This document shows, one piece after another, positions 1 to 8,036 of a stretch of 50,788 bases of DNA. The stretch is taken from positions 1-50,788 of the forward strand of contig JAWXBK010000039.1 of assembly GCA_034439975.1 (NCBI GenBank), in the 5' to 3' direction. Position 1 is the first letter of the stretch. Every line of letters starts with the position of its first letter. This DNA is from JAWXBK01 sp034439975 (GTDB lineage: Bacteria; Pseudomonadota; Alphaproteobacteria; Dongiales; Dongiaceae). A program made the position numbers and the translations under genes. Below the pieces are notes generated by a model. The model saw only the letters and a program-made list of their open reading frames with translations, was not told the DNA's origin and did not search any database.

Positions 1-771
1 TCCTTCGACGATCGTGTCGTCGATCGTCGAGACCGCCACGGTCTGGGAGGTCGGACCCCCGCCCGTAAACGTCAGCACCGTGCCCAGCGTCGTGTAATCT
101 GAGCCGGGGGTCGCGTCGTCCGGGTTGCTATCGAACCCGCCACCGGTCGCGACCGAAATCGTCACCATCTGGCCGGGCGATAGTGTCACACCGGTATAGG
201 AAACCGTATAGGTCGTCGTGTCGCCTTCGGTGACCGAGCCGGCGCCTTCGAGCGACCAATTCAGCAGTGAAATGTCGGCAAGACCGTCGAGCAAAAACAG
301 GATCTCTTCCTGGTCGAACAAACCGTAGTTCAGCTCGGTCGGATCGATCACGCCGCGTTCGACCAGCGACTTAAGCATTTCCAGCAGCGGGCCTGGCGTG
401 AACGACGCCTGAGTGTTCTCGACTCGCTCCTCGTCGCCAATCTCGGGGACGTGGGGTTCCATGCCGAAAGCGACGAGCAAATCCTCGACCGAGATCGCGT
501 CTCCGTCGTCGAGGGGGATCGAATCGGACCCGGACTGGATCGCGTTGAGCAATTGATCGAGATTGATGACGCGGCCGTCGGGAAGAACGACGACATCGGG
601 CGTTTCGCCCGTCGCCTGCGCGAGTTGCTGCTCGGCCTGGGCGAGTTGCTGCTCGACCGCGGCTGCGACCTTAAGCAGTCTTTGCTCGCTCTTTTCGTTC
701 TCTTCGGAAAGGGGTTCGCTATCCGCAGCAACAAATGTGCTGTGATGGGGGTCGGTCGGCCGCTCGGACAT
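1..771 (-). CDS. N-terminal part of a large Calx-beta-repeat surface adhesin (runs off the left edge)
   Basis: The frame is open from an ATG at 771 to the window edge (257 codons, no stop), so the gene continues to the left. No signal peptide is visible. Residues 1-60 are polar and contain two copies of the heptad EQQLAQA, encoded by a near-perfect 21 bp tandem repeat at about 620-660. Residues 60-170 are acidic with leucine-rich helices. From about residue 175 a beta-sandwich repeat of Calx-beta / RTX-adhesin type begins (SVTEGDTTTYTVSY, then GSDYTT, LTFTGGG, TIDDTIVEG). Such N-termini usually precede many repeats and a type I secretion signal; secretion and adhesion are inferred from the family, because the C-terminus is not here. 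A long-leader promoter lies upstream at 983-1011. Confidence 0.75.
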   Translation of the reverse strand, partial: MSERPTDPHHSTFVAADSEPLSEENEKSEQRLLKVAAAVEQQLAQAEQQLAQATGETPDVVVLPDGRVINLDQLLNAIQSGSDSIPLDDGDAISVEDLLVAFGMEPHVPEIGDEERVENTQASFTPGPLLEMLKSLVERGVIDPTELNYGLFDQEEILFLLDGLADISLLNWSLEGAGSVTEGDTTTYTVSYTGVTLSPGQMVTISVATGGGFDSNPDDATPGSDYTTLGTVLTFTGGGPTSQTVAVSTIDDTIVEG

Positions 772-948
772 AGTCCTGCCTCGTCAGACGCACAGACATC
801 ACGCCAGCGAAAACGCATTTCGCCGGTGGCACGAAACCTTTGTCTGACCGAAGGCTTGCCCTGCCCTATGGCCCAGACGCTGGTGGTCGGTCCGCTGCTC
901 GGGGGTGGTTGGGCCGGCCCCTGAGCGACGTAACCAGTTACACGGAAC

Positions 949-966
949 CTTCACGAAACCGTGAAG
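949..966. repeat. Short inverted repeat in the adhesin leader
   Basis: CTTCACG-AAAC-CGTGAAG is a perfect 7 bp stem with a 4-base loop. It lies 10-27 bp downstream of the predicted transcription start of the adhesin, so it would be the first structure in the leader RNA. No T-run follows, so a terminator is unlikely; an RNA 5' stabiliser or a protein-binding site would fit. Confidence 0.4.
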
Positions 967-982
967 CCCCTATGCGAACGTA

Positions 983-1011
983 TACATACTGTCGAGTAAG
1001 TCCTTAGTCAA
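983..1011 (-). promoter_or_regulatory. Sigma-70-type promoter for the adhesin gene
   Basis: On the minus strand a -35 TTGACT (1006-1011) is separated by exactly 17 bp from a -10 TATGTA (983-988), in an A+T-rich patch. The predicted start near 976 leaves a leader of about 205 nt before the ATG at 771, long enough for post-transcriptional control. It is one of the best consensus matches in the window. Confidence 0.5.
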
Positions 1012-1182
1012 GGCGGAAAGGCCAACGCTAACTCACGGTTTTTATTCGTTTTTTCAAACCTAATCAAAAAATCTGCCGATTCAATTTCTGAAGATTGGAT
1101 TAATCCGAATGCACGAAATCTCCCCACCCGTCCCCCAGCTGTTGCCGGGGAATCGCCACCGATACGGCCAAGGCGGGCCTAC

Positions 1183-1974
1183 TCAGTGATGCAGGATCTG
1201 GCTGAGAAACAGCTTGGTGCGATCCGATTTCGGATTATTGAAGAACGCATCCGGAGCGTTCTGCTCGATGATCTCGCCACCGTCCATGAAGATCACGCGA
1301 TCCGCGACGGTACGAGCAAATCCCATCTCATGCGTCACAACGATCATGGTCATGCCCGTCTCCGCGAGTTCGATCATGACGTCCAAAACTTCCTTGATCA
1401 TCTCGGGATCGAGTGCCGACGTCGGTTCGTCGAACAGCATCATCTTGGGGTTCATGCAGAGCGAGCGCGCGATGGCAACGCGCTGCTGCTGGCCGCCGGA
1501 CAACTGGCCAGGATACTTATGCGCCTGCTCTGGAATCTTCACGCGCTCAAGATATTGCGTTGCTGCCTGCTCGGCGTCGCGCTTGGGCATCTTGCGAACC
1601 CAGATCGGCGCCAGCGTGAGGTTGTCGAGGACAGTCAGATGCGGGAACAAATTAAAATGCTGGAACACCATCCCGACTTCTCGCCGCACCTGCTCGATAT
1701 GCTTGAGATCGTTGGTCAACTCGATCCCGTCGACGATGATCCGCCCCTTCTGATGCTCCTCCAGGCGATTGATGCAACGGATGAGCGTCGATTTGCCCGA
1801 TCCGGATGGCCCGCAGATGACGATGCGCTCGCCCCGATGCACGGTCAGGTCGATATTTCGCAGGACGTGAAACTGGCCGAACCACTTATGAACCCCGATC
1901 ATCTGGATCATTGGGTCGCCGGCAGTCGACGTTTCAGGAATTCGCCCCTGTGCGGCTTGCACGCCGTTCGACAT
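1183..1974 (-). CDS. aapP: General L-amino acid ABC transporter, ATP-binding protein AapP
   Basis: A 263-residue cytoplasmic ATPase that powers uptake of polar amino acids. Walker A GPSGSGKST is at residues 55-63, followed by the Q-loop (FQHFNLFPHLTV), the signature LSGGQQQRVAIARS, Walker B MMLFDEPTSALDP and the switch histidine (VVTHE). The start is supported by GGAGC six bases before the ATG. It is last in aapJQMP, 10 bp after aapM. Length and motif order are those of the polar amino acid (PAAT) family; the assignment to Aap rather than Glt or Bzt rests on the two long permeases upstream. No strong terminator follows. Confidence 0.93.
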   Translation of the reverse strand: MSNGVQAAQGRIPETSTAGDPMIQMIGVHKWFGQFHVLRNIDLTVHRGERIVICGPSGSGKSTLIRCINRLEEHQKGRIIVDGIELTNDLKHIEQVRREVGMVFQHFNLFPHLTVLDNLTLAPIWVRKMPKRDAEQAATQYLERVKIPEQAHKYPGQLSGGQQQRVAIARSLCMNPKMMLFDEPTSALDPEMIKEVLDVMIELAETGMTMIVVTHEMGFARTVADRVIFMDGGEIIEQNAPDAFFNNPKSDRTKLFLSQILHH

Positions 1975-1984
1975 GGTGTTGCTC

Positions 1985-3109
1985 CTAGCGCCTGTGGCCG
2001 GTGTTGAGCTTGCGTTCGAGATACAGGCTGTATCGGGACATGCTGAAACAGAACAGGAAGAACACGAACGCCACGAAAGCGTAACCTTCCTTGGCGAGCC
2101 CTGCCCAATTCGCGTCGCGGAACGAGGCTTGTACGATGTTCAGCAGTTCGAATAGGCCGATGACGATGACCAGCGTCGTGTCTTTGAAGAGGCCGATGAA
2201 CGTGTTGACGATACCGGGAATTACAATCCGCAATGCCTGCGGCATGACGATCAGCCCGGTCATCTGCCAATAACCAAGGCCAACAGCCATCGCCCCTTCG
2301 TACTGCCCGCGCGGTACGGCCTGGAGGCCGCCGCGCACGACTTCGGCCATGTAAGCCGCACCGAACAACGCGATCCCGATCATCGCGCGCAGCAGTTTGT
2401 CGAACGTAACGCCTTCGGGCAGGAAGAGCGGCAGCATCACCGACGACATGAAGAGAACGGTTATCAGGGGAATGGCCCTCGTAAACTCGATGAATGCGGT
2501 CGACAGCATGCGAATGACCGGCAATTCGGAGCGGCGGCCAAGCGCCAGGAGGATACCCAGCGGCAGCGAAAAGATGATGCCCGTCGACCCGAGCACGATC
2601 GTCAGAAACAACCCACCCCAAAGGCGCGTCTCGACCAACCCAAGTCCGAGAAACCCGCCGACAAAAAGCCAGTAGGAAATGAACGGATAGATGCCGAACA
2701 GGAAGATCGCGATGTACTTCTTGCCCGGCGTACGTTCGATCAGCAGCGCGATGACCGCGGCGAAAAACAGGATCAGTCCGAGATCGACGCGCCAGCGTTC
2801 GTCGACCGGATAAAACCCGTACATGAACTGCCAGAAACGGGCGATGATCATCGTCCAGCAGGCGCCGTCCTTGACGCATACGTCGCGCGATTCACCGTCG
2901 ACAAATGTCGCGCTGAATATCGCCCAGTCGAGCAGCGGTGGCACGATCGCCCAGATCAGCCAGATCGCGAGAAGTGTCAGCAGAATGTTGAGCGGGCTCG
3001 AGAACAGATTCGTACGCAGCCACGCCACGGGTCCGACATAGCTCGACGGCGGCGGCAGCGACGGATGCTGGCCCGGCGGATATTCTTGTTGTTCGATGAC
3101 GTCGGGCAT
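1985..3109 (-). CDS. aapM: General L-amino acid ABC transporter, permease AapM
   Basis: A 374-residue inner-membrane permease. It has a long Pro-rich cytoplasmic N-terminus, a first membrane helix near residues 38-60, an inserted soluble stretch with two Cys (VCVKDGACW), then the core helices with the EAA-type contact loop (GLQAVPRGQYEGAMAVGL) that docks the ATPase. PAAT permeases are normally about 220 residues; the long N-terminal insertion is typical of AapM. It follows aapQ by 3 bp and would form the AapQ-AapM heterodimer. Confidence 0.92.
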   Translation of the reverse strand: MPDVIEQQEYPPGQHPSLPPPSSYVGPVAWLRTNLFSSPLNILLTLLAIWLIWAIVPPLLDWAIFSATFVDGESRDVCVKDGACWTMIIARFWQFMYGFYPVDERWRVDLGLILFFAAVIALLIERTPGKKYIAIFLFGIYPFISYWLFVGGFLGLGLVETRLWGGLFLTIVLGSTGIIFSLPLGILLALGRRSELPVIRMLSTAFIEFTRAIPLITVLFMSSVMLPLFLPEGVTFDKLLRAMIGIALFGAAYMAEVVRGGLQAVPRGQYEGAMAVGLGYWQMTGLIVMPQALRIVIPGIVNTFIGLFKDTTLVIVIGLFELLNIVQASFRDANWAGLAKEGYAFVAFVFFLFCFSMSRYSLYLERKLNTGHRR

Positions 3110-3112
3110 CGT

Positions 3113-4297
3113 CTACCGCTCTTTCAGCGCAATGCGCTTGTTGTACCAATTCATGAACGCTGAGATGAGCAGGCTCAACGTCATATAAACGAACATTGTA
3201 ATGAGCAGACATTCGACTGCCTGACCGGTCTGGTTCAGCACGGTGCCGGCGAACACATTGACCAAATCCGGATAGCCGACCAGCACGCCGAGCGTGGAGT
3301 TCTTCATCAGGTTCAGATACTGGCTGGTCAATGGCGGCACGATTACGCGCAATGCCTGCGGAATGGTAACCAGCCGCAGCGTCGCATTCGGTCGTAATCC
3401 GAGCGAAAACGCCGCCTCACTCTGTCCGTGACTGACCGATTGAATACCGGCGCGGACGATTTCGCCGATAAAGGCCGCCGTATAGGCGACCAGCGCGAGC
3501 AACACCGCGATGAACTCGGGCAGGATGACCCAGCCGCCGCGGAAGTTGAACCCTTTCAGCTCGGGGTACTCCCAGGTCCACGGCAGGCCCGTCACGATCG
3601 ACGCGAGGGCCGGCGCGGCGACGACCAGGCCCAGACCTACCCAGAAAACCGGGAATGGCTGGCCGGTATTTTCCTGCCGTCGCTTCGCCCAGCGCCGCAC
3701 GATCCAGGTGGCAGCGACCGCGGCAAGAAGGGCCAGCGGTACCGCGCCAAAAGCCGGTTCGGTGACGAGCCTCGGAAAACTGATCCCTCGATTGTGGAGG
3801 AAGAAGGTGCCGTCGATATCGATCGCATTTCGCACGAGCGGCAAAGCGGAGAGCACACCGAAATACCAGAACACGATTTGAAGGGGCAGCGGGATGTTGC
3901 GGATCGTTTCGAGGTAGACCGTCGCCACCTTTCGCACGATCCAGTTGGGCGACAATCGCAGAATGCCGATGAAGAACCCGCAGATTGTCGCGAACACAAT
4001 GCCCACGGCAGAGAGCACCAGCGTATTGACCAGCCCGACCCAGAAGACGCGGCCGTAACTGCTTTCAACCGTATAAGGAATAAGGGTGATGGAGATATCG
4101 AAGCCGGCCTGCCGGCCGAGAAAATCGAACCCGGACGCGATGCCACGGCTCGCAAGATTGGTGGCCGTGTTGCTGATGATGTATCCCGCGAAGGCGAGGA
4201 TCGCGGCGAGAACAACGATCTGAAAAATGATTCCGCGGACGCGCTGATCGCGCCACCAATGAGCAGTTCGGATGTCGGCTATCGCGTGATCCGACAT
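3113..4297 (-). CDS. aapQ: General L-amino acid ABC transporter, permease AapQ
   Basis: A 394-residue inner-membrane permease, second gene of aapJQMP. It opens with a helix at about 24-44, carries the large periplasmic insertion characteristic of AapQ (including SFPRLVTEPAFGA), and ends with the permease core including the ATPase-docking loop GIQSVSHGQSEAAFSLGL. The start is well supported by AGGAGG eight bases upstream. A 100 bp gap containing a strong hairpin (4334-4372) separates it from aapJ, an arrangement that usually lowers permease expression relative to the binding protein. Confidence 0.92.
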   Translation of the reverse strand: MSDHAIADIRTAHWWRDQRVRGIIFQIVVLAAILAFAGYIISNTATNLASRGIASGFDFLGRQAGFDISITLIPYTVESSYGRVFWVGLVNTLVLSAVGIVFATICGFFIGILRLSPNWIVRKVATVYLETIRNIPLPLQIVFWYFGVLSALPLVRNAIDIDGTFFLHNRGISFPRLVTEPAFGAVPLALLAAVAATWIVRRWAKRRQENTGQPFPVFWVGLGLVVAAPALASIVTGLPWTWEYPELKGFNFRGGWVILPEFIAVLLALVAYTAAFIGEIVRAGIQSVSHGQSEAAFSLGLRPNATLRLVTIPQALRVIVPPLTSQYLNLMKNSTLGVLVGYPDLVNVFAGTVLNQTGQAVECLLITMFVYMTLSLLISAFMNWYNKRIALKER

Positions 4298-4333
4298 GGC
4301 CCCGGCCTCCTATCGCGAATTGACCAAAAGGCG

Positions 4334-4372
4334 ACGGTGCGCCGGATTGCCCGCTAGGGCCCGGCGCACCGT
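4334..4372 (-). terminator. Intercistronic hairpin between aapJ and aapQ
   Basis: ACGGTGCGCCGG (4334-4345) and CCGGCGCACCGT (4361-4372) form a perfect 12 bp inverted repeat with a 15-base loop. Read on the minus strand the hairpin follows the aapJ stop and is trailed by CGCCTTTTGG, a short T-run. It probably acts as a leaky terminator and/or protects the 3' end of aapJ mRNA, giving more binding protein than permease. Confidence 0.6.
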
Positions 4373-4397
4373 TACCAAAGTCATCTGCCGATGACGC

Positions 4398-5435
4398 TTA
4401 GCGCATCGGCGGCGCGTACAGAAGACCGCCCTTGCTCCAGAGCTGGTTCAGACCGCGGGCGAGACCCAGCGGCGTCTTGACGCCGACATGCGCCTCAAAG
4501 CTCTCGCCGTAGTTTCCGACCATCGAGATGATGTTGTAGGCCCACTCGTCCGACAGGCCGAGCATGCTGCCCATACGGGCCTGGCCTTCTTCGACCTTCT
4601 CAACGCCGAGCAGACGCTGAACTTCGGGGTTTTCCGAGCCCTTCATCTCTTCAACGTTTTCCGATGTCACGCCGAATTCCTCGGCAATGATCATCGAATT
4701 GAGGGTCCAGCGGACGATATCGCCCCACTGGTTGTCGCCATGCCTGACCAGAGGTCCAAGCGGCTCTTTCGAGATGATTTCCGGCAGGATGATGTGATCG
4801 CCTGGGGCAGTCAGCACCGATCGCTCGGCGGCAAGGCCGGAAGCGTCTGTCGTGTATGCATCGCAGCGACCCTCGTCATAGGCTTGCCGCGCTTCCTCGT
4901 TTTTCTGGAACACAATCGAATTCAGTTCCATGTTGTTGGCGCGGAAATAGTCGGCAAGGTTGAGCTCGGTTGTCGTCCCGGTTTGGACACAGACGGATGC
5001 GCCATCCAGCTCTAGCGCGCTCGCAACGCCGAGCTCGGAGCGGACCATAAAGCCCTGACCGTCATAGTAATTGACGCCGACGAACTCGAAGCCAAGCTGC
5101 ACGTCGCGCGAGAATGTCCAGGTCGTGTTGCGGGCCAGAAGATCGACTTCGCCAGATTGCAGCGCGGTAAAGCGCTCCGTCGCCGTGGTCGGTACATACT
5201 TGACGGCTTCGGAATCGCCGAGCACCGCCGCCGCCACCGCGCGGCACATATCGACGTCGAGCCCGGTCCAGTTGCCCTGGTCGTCCGGGGAAGCAAACCC
5301 GGCCAGGCCGGTCGTAACGCCGCAATTGAGCGTGCCGCGCGCCTGGACGTCTTCCAACGTCGTCGCACTGGCGACGCCGGCCGACGCCATCAACGCGATG
5401 GCGGCAACGCCCGAGAGAGTTCGGAAATGTTTCAT
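4398..5435 (-). CDS. aapJ: General L-amino acid ABC transporter, periplasmic binding protein AapJ
   Basis: A 345-residue periplasmic solute-binding protein of the SBP_bac_3 family. A Sec signal peptide ends at GVASA (about residue 24); the mature protein starts with TLEDVQARGTLNCGV. Ligand-pocket features of the family are visible: WTGLDVDMCRAVAAAVLG, an arginine in LARNTTWTFSRD, and GRCDAYTTD. First gene of aapJQMP; AAAGG lies seven bases before the ATG. It captures polar amino acids for AapQMP. It is divergent from metC, with 175 bp between the two starts. Confidence 0.93.
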   Translation of the reverse strand: MKHFRTLSGVAAIALMASAGVASATTLEDVQARGTLNCGVTTGLAGFASPDDQGNWTGLDVDMCRAVAAAVLGDSEAVKYVPTTATERFTALQSGEVDLLARNTTWTFSRDVQLGFEFVGVNYYDGQGFMVRSELGVASALELDGASVCVQTGTTTELNLADYFRANNMELNSIVFQKNEEARQAYDEGRCDAYTTDASGLAAERSVLTAPGDHIILPEIISKEPLGPLVRHGDNQWGDIVRWTLNSMIIAEEFGVTSENVEEMKGSENPEVQRLLGVEKVEEGQARMGSMLGLSDEWAYNIISMVGNYGESFEAHVGVKTPLGLARGLNQLWSKGGLLYAPPMR

Positions 5436-5543
5436 GGTCTAGCCTTTCCCTGTATCTGGCATTTGCTGCCGTTCTTGACCGGGACGCCGCATGGCGGTTT
5501 CCCCGCGCGGATCGCCCATTTGAGCGCCCCGCTTGTGACAAAG

Positions 5544-5572
5544 CTTTAACACACGCTCGCGCGATGGTACAA
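5544..5572 (-). promoter_or_regulatory. Possible aapJQMP promoter
   Basis: On the minus strand TTGTAC (5567-5572) and TTAAAG (5544-5549) are 17 bp apart, placing a start near 5537 and a leader of about 100 nt. The -10 is a poor match, so this is tentative. The same 175 bp region must drive metC in the other direction. An imperfect repeat CCAAT-8-ATTGG (5583-5600) sits just before the metC ATG. Confidence 0.25.
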
Positions 5573-5610
5573 GCATCGGCAACCAATTCAGCCCTATTGG
5601 CTCACAGCGC

Positions 5611-6798
5611 ATGACCTCAAGAAAACCCAACAATGACACGGTGTTGGCGCATGCGGGCAACCATCCGCGTGAGCATAAGGGCGTCGTCAATCCGCCTGTC
5701 TATCACGCCTCGACGATACTGTTCCCGACGGTTGCTGCACTCGAGGAAGCGATCCAGGACCGCTTTCGGGGTGTTAGCTACGGGCGCTATGGAACACCGA
5801 CCACTTTTGCGCTTGAAGAAGCCGTGGCGGCGCTCGAAGGTAGCGCGCACGCGATAACGCTGCCGAGCGGCCTCGCCGCCATCACGATGGCCGTCATGAC
5901 CTTTGCGAAACCGGGCGATCACGTTCTGGTGGCCGACAATGTCTACGATCCGGTTCGCGGTTTCTGCGAACGGATCCTTAAATCCTATGGCATCGAGGTT
6001 ACCTATTTCGACTCCTCGATCGGCAAGGATGTCGCCGAGCTGTTCACCGACAAGACCCGGATCCTGTATCTGGAAACGCCCGGATCGCTGAGCTTCGAGA
6101 TGCCGGATGTGGCGGCTCTCGCGGCGCCGGCGCGCGAACGCGGCATCCTTGTAATGGTCGACAACACTTGGGCCACCGGGCTGCATTTCAAACCGCTCGC
6201 TCACGGCGCCGATCTATCGATCTATGCCGCCACCAAGTACATCACCGGTCATTCCGACGTGATGATGGGCATGATCGTCTGTGGCACCGAGCATTATCGG
6301 CCGATCAAGATGTTCGCACACGGGCTCGGCATGGCCGTCGCCCCCGACGATTGTTACCTGGCGTTGCGCGGGCTGCGCACCTTGTCGGTCCGGCTCGATC
6401 GCCACAAAGCCAGCTCGCTTGCGGTCGCCACATGGCTGGAGGGTCGGCCCGAGGTCGCGCGCGTCATGCACCCTGCCCTGCCGCACGATCCCGGCCACGC
6501 CATCTGGCAGCGCGACTTTACCGGCGCCGGCGGGTTGTTCGGTGCGGTTCTGCATCCGGTCGACAAGCCGGCGCTCGCCGCCATGCTGGACGGGCTGTCG
6601 CTGTTCGGCATGGGTTTTTCCTGGGGCGGTTATGAAAGCCTGATCCTTCCGGTCGATCCGGCAAAGTCGCGCACCGCCACCCGATGGGCGGAACTGGGGC
6701 CGACGGTGCGTTTGCATGTCGGCCTCGAAGATCCCGCCGACCTGATCGCGGATCTTTCCCTCGGGTTCGAGCGGATGCGCGCGGCTGCCGCTCGATGA
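5611..6798 (+). CDS. metC: Cystathionine beta-lyase
   Basis: A 395-residue PLP enzyme of the Cys/Met metabolism family, expected to cleave cystathionine to homocysteine, pyruvate and ammonia in methionine synthesis. Visible are the substrate/cofactor motif YGRYGTPTTFALEEAVAALEG, the cofactor aspartate in MVDNTWATG and the Schiff-base lysine K209 in YAATKYITGHSD. Length fits MetC (about 390). The N-terminal DTVLAHAGNHPREHKGVVNPP is the standard start, though no strong Shine-Dalgarno precedes it. Its stop overlaps the hisI start (ATGA). Gamma-synthase or gamma-lyase activities are alternatives within the same fold. Confidence 0.88.
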   Translation: MTSRKPNNDTVLAHAGNHPREHKGVVNPPVYHASTILFPTVAALEEAIQDRFRGVSYGRYGTPTTFALEEAVAALEGSAHAITLPSGLAAITMAVMTFAKPGDHVLVADNVYDPVRGFCERILKSYGIEVTYFDSSIGKDVAELFTDKTRILYLETPGSLSFEMPDVAALAAPARERGILVMVDNTWATGLHFKPLAHGADLSIYAATKYITGHSDVMMGMIVCGTEHYRPIKMFAHGLGMAVAPDDCYLALRGLRTLSVRLDRHKASSLAVATWLEGRPEVARVMHPALPHDPGHAIWQRDFTGAGGLFGAVLHPVDKPALAAMLDGLSLFGMGFSWGGYESLILPVDPAKSRTATRWAELGPTVRLHVGLEDPADLIADLSLGFERMRAAAAR

Positions 6799-7193
6799 CC
6801 GAGTTCGATCGGGACGCCCTCCTCGGCCTCATTGCTTTCGACGAGAACGGTCTCGTGCCGGCGATTGCGCAACAGCATGACAGCGGCGAAGTTCTGATGC
6901 TGGCCTGGATGAACAGGGACGCCATTGTCGAGACCGTTGCGACCGGCAGGGTCTGCTACTGGTCGCGTTCGCGCGGCGCGCTCTGGCGCAAAGGCGAAAC
7001 ATCCGGCCAGACCCAGCAACTTGTCGAGCTCCGAGTGGATTGCGACGGCGACTGCCTTCTGCTGCTGGTCGATCAGACCGGCGTTGCGTGCCATACCGGC
7101 CGCCGCATGTGCCATTTCCGCGCATGGCGCGACGGCGAATGGCGCGAGATCGCGCGCGTCACGGTGGCGCCCGAGGCGCTGTACGGCCGCTGA
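6795..7193 (+). CDS. hisI: Phosphoribosyl-AMP cyclohydrolase
   Basis: A 132-residue cytoplasmic enzyme that opens the adenine ring of phosphoribosyl-AMP in step three of histidine synthesis. Family landmarks are MLAWMNRDAI, the block GRVCYWSRSRGALWRKGETSGQ, and the metal-binding segment with DCDGDC and CHTGRRMCHF. There is no HisE domain, so this is the stand-alone form usual in alphaproteobacteria. The ATG at 6795 overlaps the metC stop by four bases; longer upstream starts would sit inside metC. It is followed at once by a sulfotransferase gene through a TGATG overlap, far from any other his gene in this window. Confidence 0.92.
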   Translation: MTEFDRDALLGLIAFDENGLVPAIAQQHDSGEVLMLAWMNRDAIVETVATGRVCYWSRSRGALWRKGETSGQTQQLVELRVDCDGDCLLLLVDQTGVACHTGRRMCHFRAWRDGEWREIARVTVAPEALYGR

Positions 7194-8023
7194 TGCCCAG
7201 CGATCAGCCCGAACCGCCGATCGTAATCGTCGGCCCGACAACGCGCTGCGGCACCAGCCTGCTGCAGCGCGCGCTGAATTCGACGCGGAAGATCGTCATC
7301 TACGGCGAAAATTTCACGTTCATGCAGCGATACCCGGACATGATCCACGGGTTCACACGCAATCCGAACGCAAAGCGCAGCAACATCAACGCCAGCCGCG
7401 AGATGCTTCAGTCGGGCATCGATTTCGAGGCGAGCGCGCTCTTTCCCGATTACGACGCCTATATCGAAGCGATCCGGCAAGGATTTCATGGGATCGCGCG
7501 TTTGTACCGGTCCGATGCGAAAGAATTGGGTTTCGGCCGCTGGGGCCTCAAGCATCAGATCCGCGATCAGCGAACTTTCGAGCTGGTGCCACAACTGATG
7601 CCGCGTGCGCGTTTCATCTTCATTTATCGCGAGCTCATTGCGGTCGCCCGTTCAGCCAAATCGCGTTGGCCCGGCGACTTCAAATCGGAAGCCGACTATC
7701 AGCGCTTCGGCGATAACTGGGCCCGCAACATCCAAACCGCACTCGACCTTGAAAATCAACGGTTCATGGTTTTGCGTTATGAGGAATTTGTTGCCGATCC
7801 CGACCCGTTCCTCGATCGCCTCGAAGCGTTCACCGGCATCGGCGGCATCGATCGCACGGTGATGACGCGCCGTATCAACACCAATCCGCTGGTCGATGCC
7901 GACGTAAAGGGAAAAGCCCCCGACAGCTATCGGGAACCGGTGGATCTCACCGATCGGCAGCGCGAGCTTTTGATGGTGGAAGCCCGATCGCTGCATCAGG
8001 GGCTCGGTTACAGCGTCGCCTGA
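7193..8023 (+). CDS. Sulfotransferase family protein
   Basis: A 276-residue protein with a PAPS-dependent sulfotransferase fold. The N-terminal strand and loop VIVGPTTRCGTSLLQRAL (residues 10-28) correspond to the 5'-phosphosulfate loop, and ARFIFIYRELIAVARSAKS to the 3'-phosphate site with its conserved Arg and Ser. The acceptor is unknown. The usual lysine of the P-loop is Thr/Arg here (PTTRCGTS), as in many bacterial members. The ATG shares a base with the hisI stop, so it is probably translated from the metC-hisI transcript. It converges on the dehydratase gene with 13 bp between. Confidence 0.75.
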   Translation: MPSDQPEPPIVIVGPTTRCGTSLLQRALNSTRKIVIYGENFTFMQRYPDMIHGFTRNPNAKRSNINASREMLQSGIDFEASALFPDYDAYIEAIRQGFHGIARLYRSDAKELGFGRWGLKHQIRDQRTFELVPQLMPRARFIFIYRELIAVARSAKSRWPGDFKSEADYQRFGDNWARNIQTALDLENQRFMVLRYEEFVADPDPFLDRLEAFTGIGGIDRTVMTRRINTNPLVDADVKGKAPDSYREPVDLTDRQRELLMVEARSLHQGLGYSVA

Positions 8024-8035
8024 CCGGTCGGTCAG
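8020..8035. terminator. Small hairpin between convergent genes
   Basis: CTGACC-GGTC-GGTCAG is a perfect 6 bp stem with a 4-base loop in the 13 bp gap between the sulfotransferase and dehydratase stops. No T-run follows on either strand, so bidirectional termination is only a possibility. Confidence 0.25.
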
Positions 8036-8036
8036 A

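Larger units (their letters stand above)
772..1182. other. 411 bp intergenic region upstream of the adhesin and downstream of aapP
   Basis: No credible coding sequence is seen here. The half from about 960 to 1110 is clearly richer in A+T than the surroundings and holds the adhesin promoter (983-1011), a leader hairpin (949-966) and a 10 bp palindrome GGATTAATCC at 1097-1106 that could be an operator. The half nearest the adhesin would be transcribed as its 5' leader. No T-tract terminator for aapP is obvious. Confidence 0.6.

Noticed and set aside
451..924. 157-codon plus-strand open frame at the left end
   Set aside because: It is antisense to the adhesin, whose minus-strand frame shows clear Calx-beta sequence; the plus frame has no protein-like features.
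1130..1160. Terminator after aapP
   Set aside because: CCCCGGC-AACA-GCTGGGG can fold on the minus strand, but contains a G-T pair and is followed by G-rich sequence without a T-run.
5436..5610. SAM-type riboswitch upstream of metC
   Set aside because: No SAM-II or SAM-I core sequence could be matched in these 175 bp; the short leader also argues against it.
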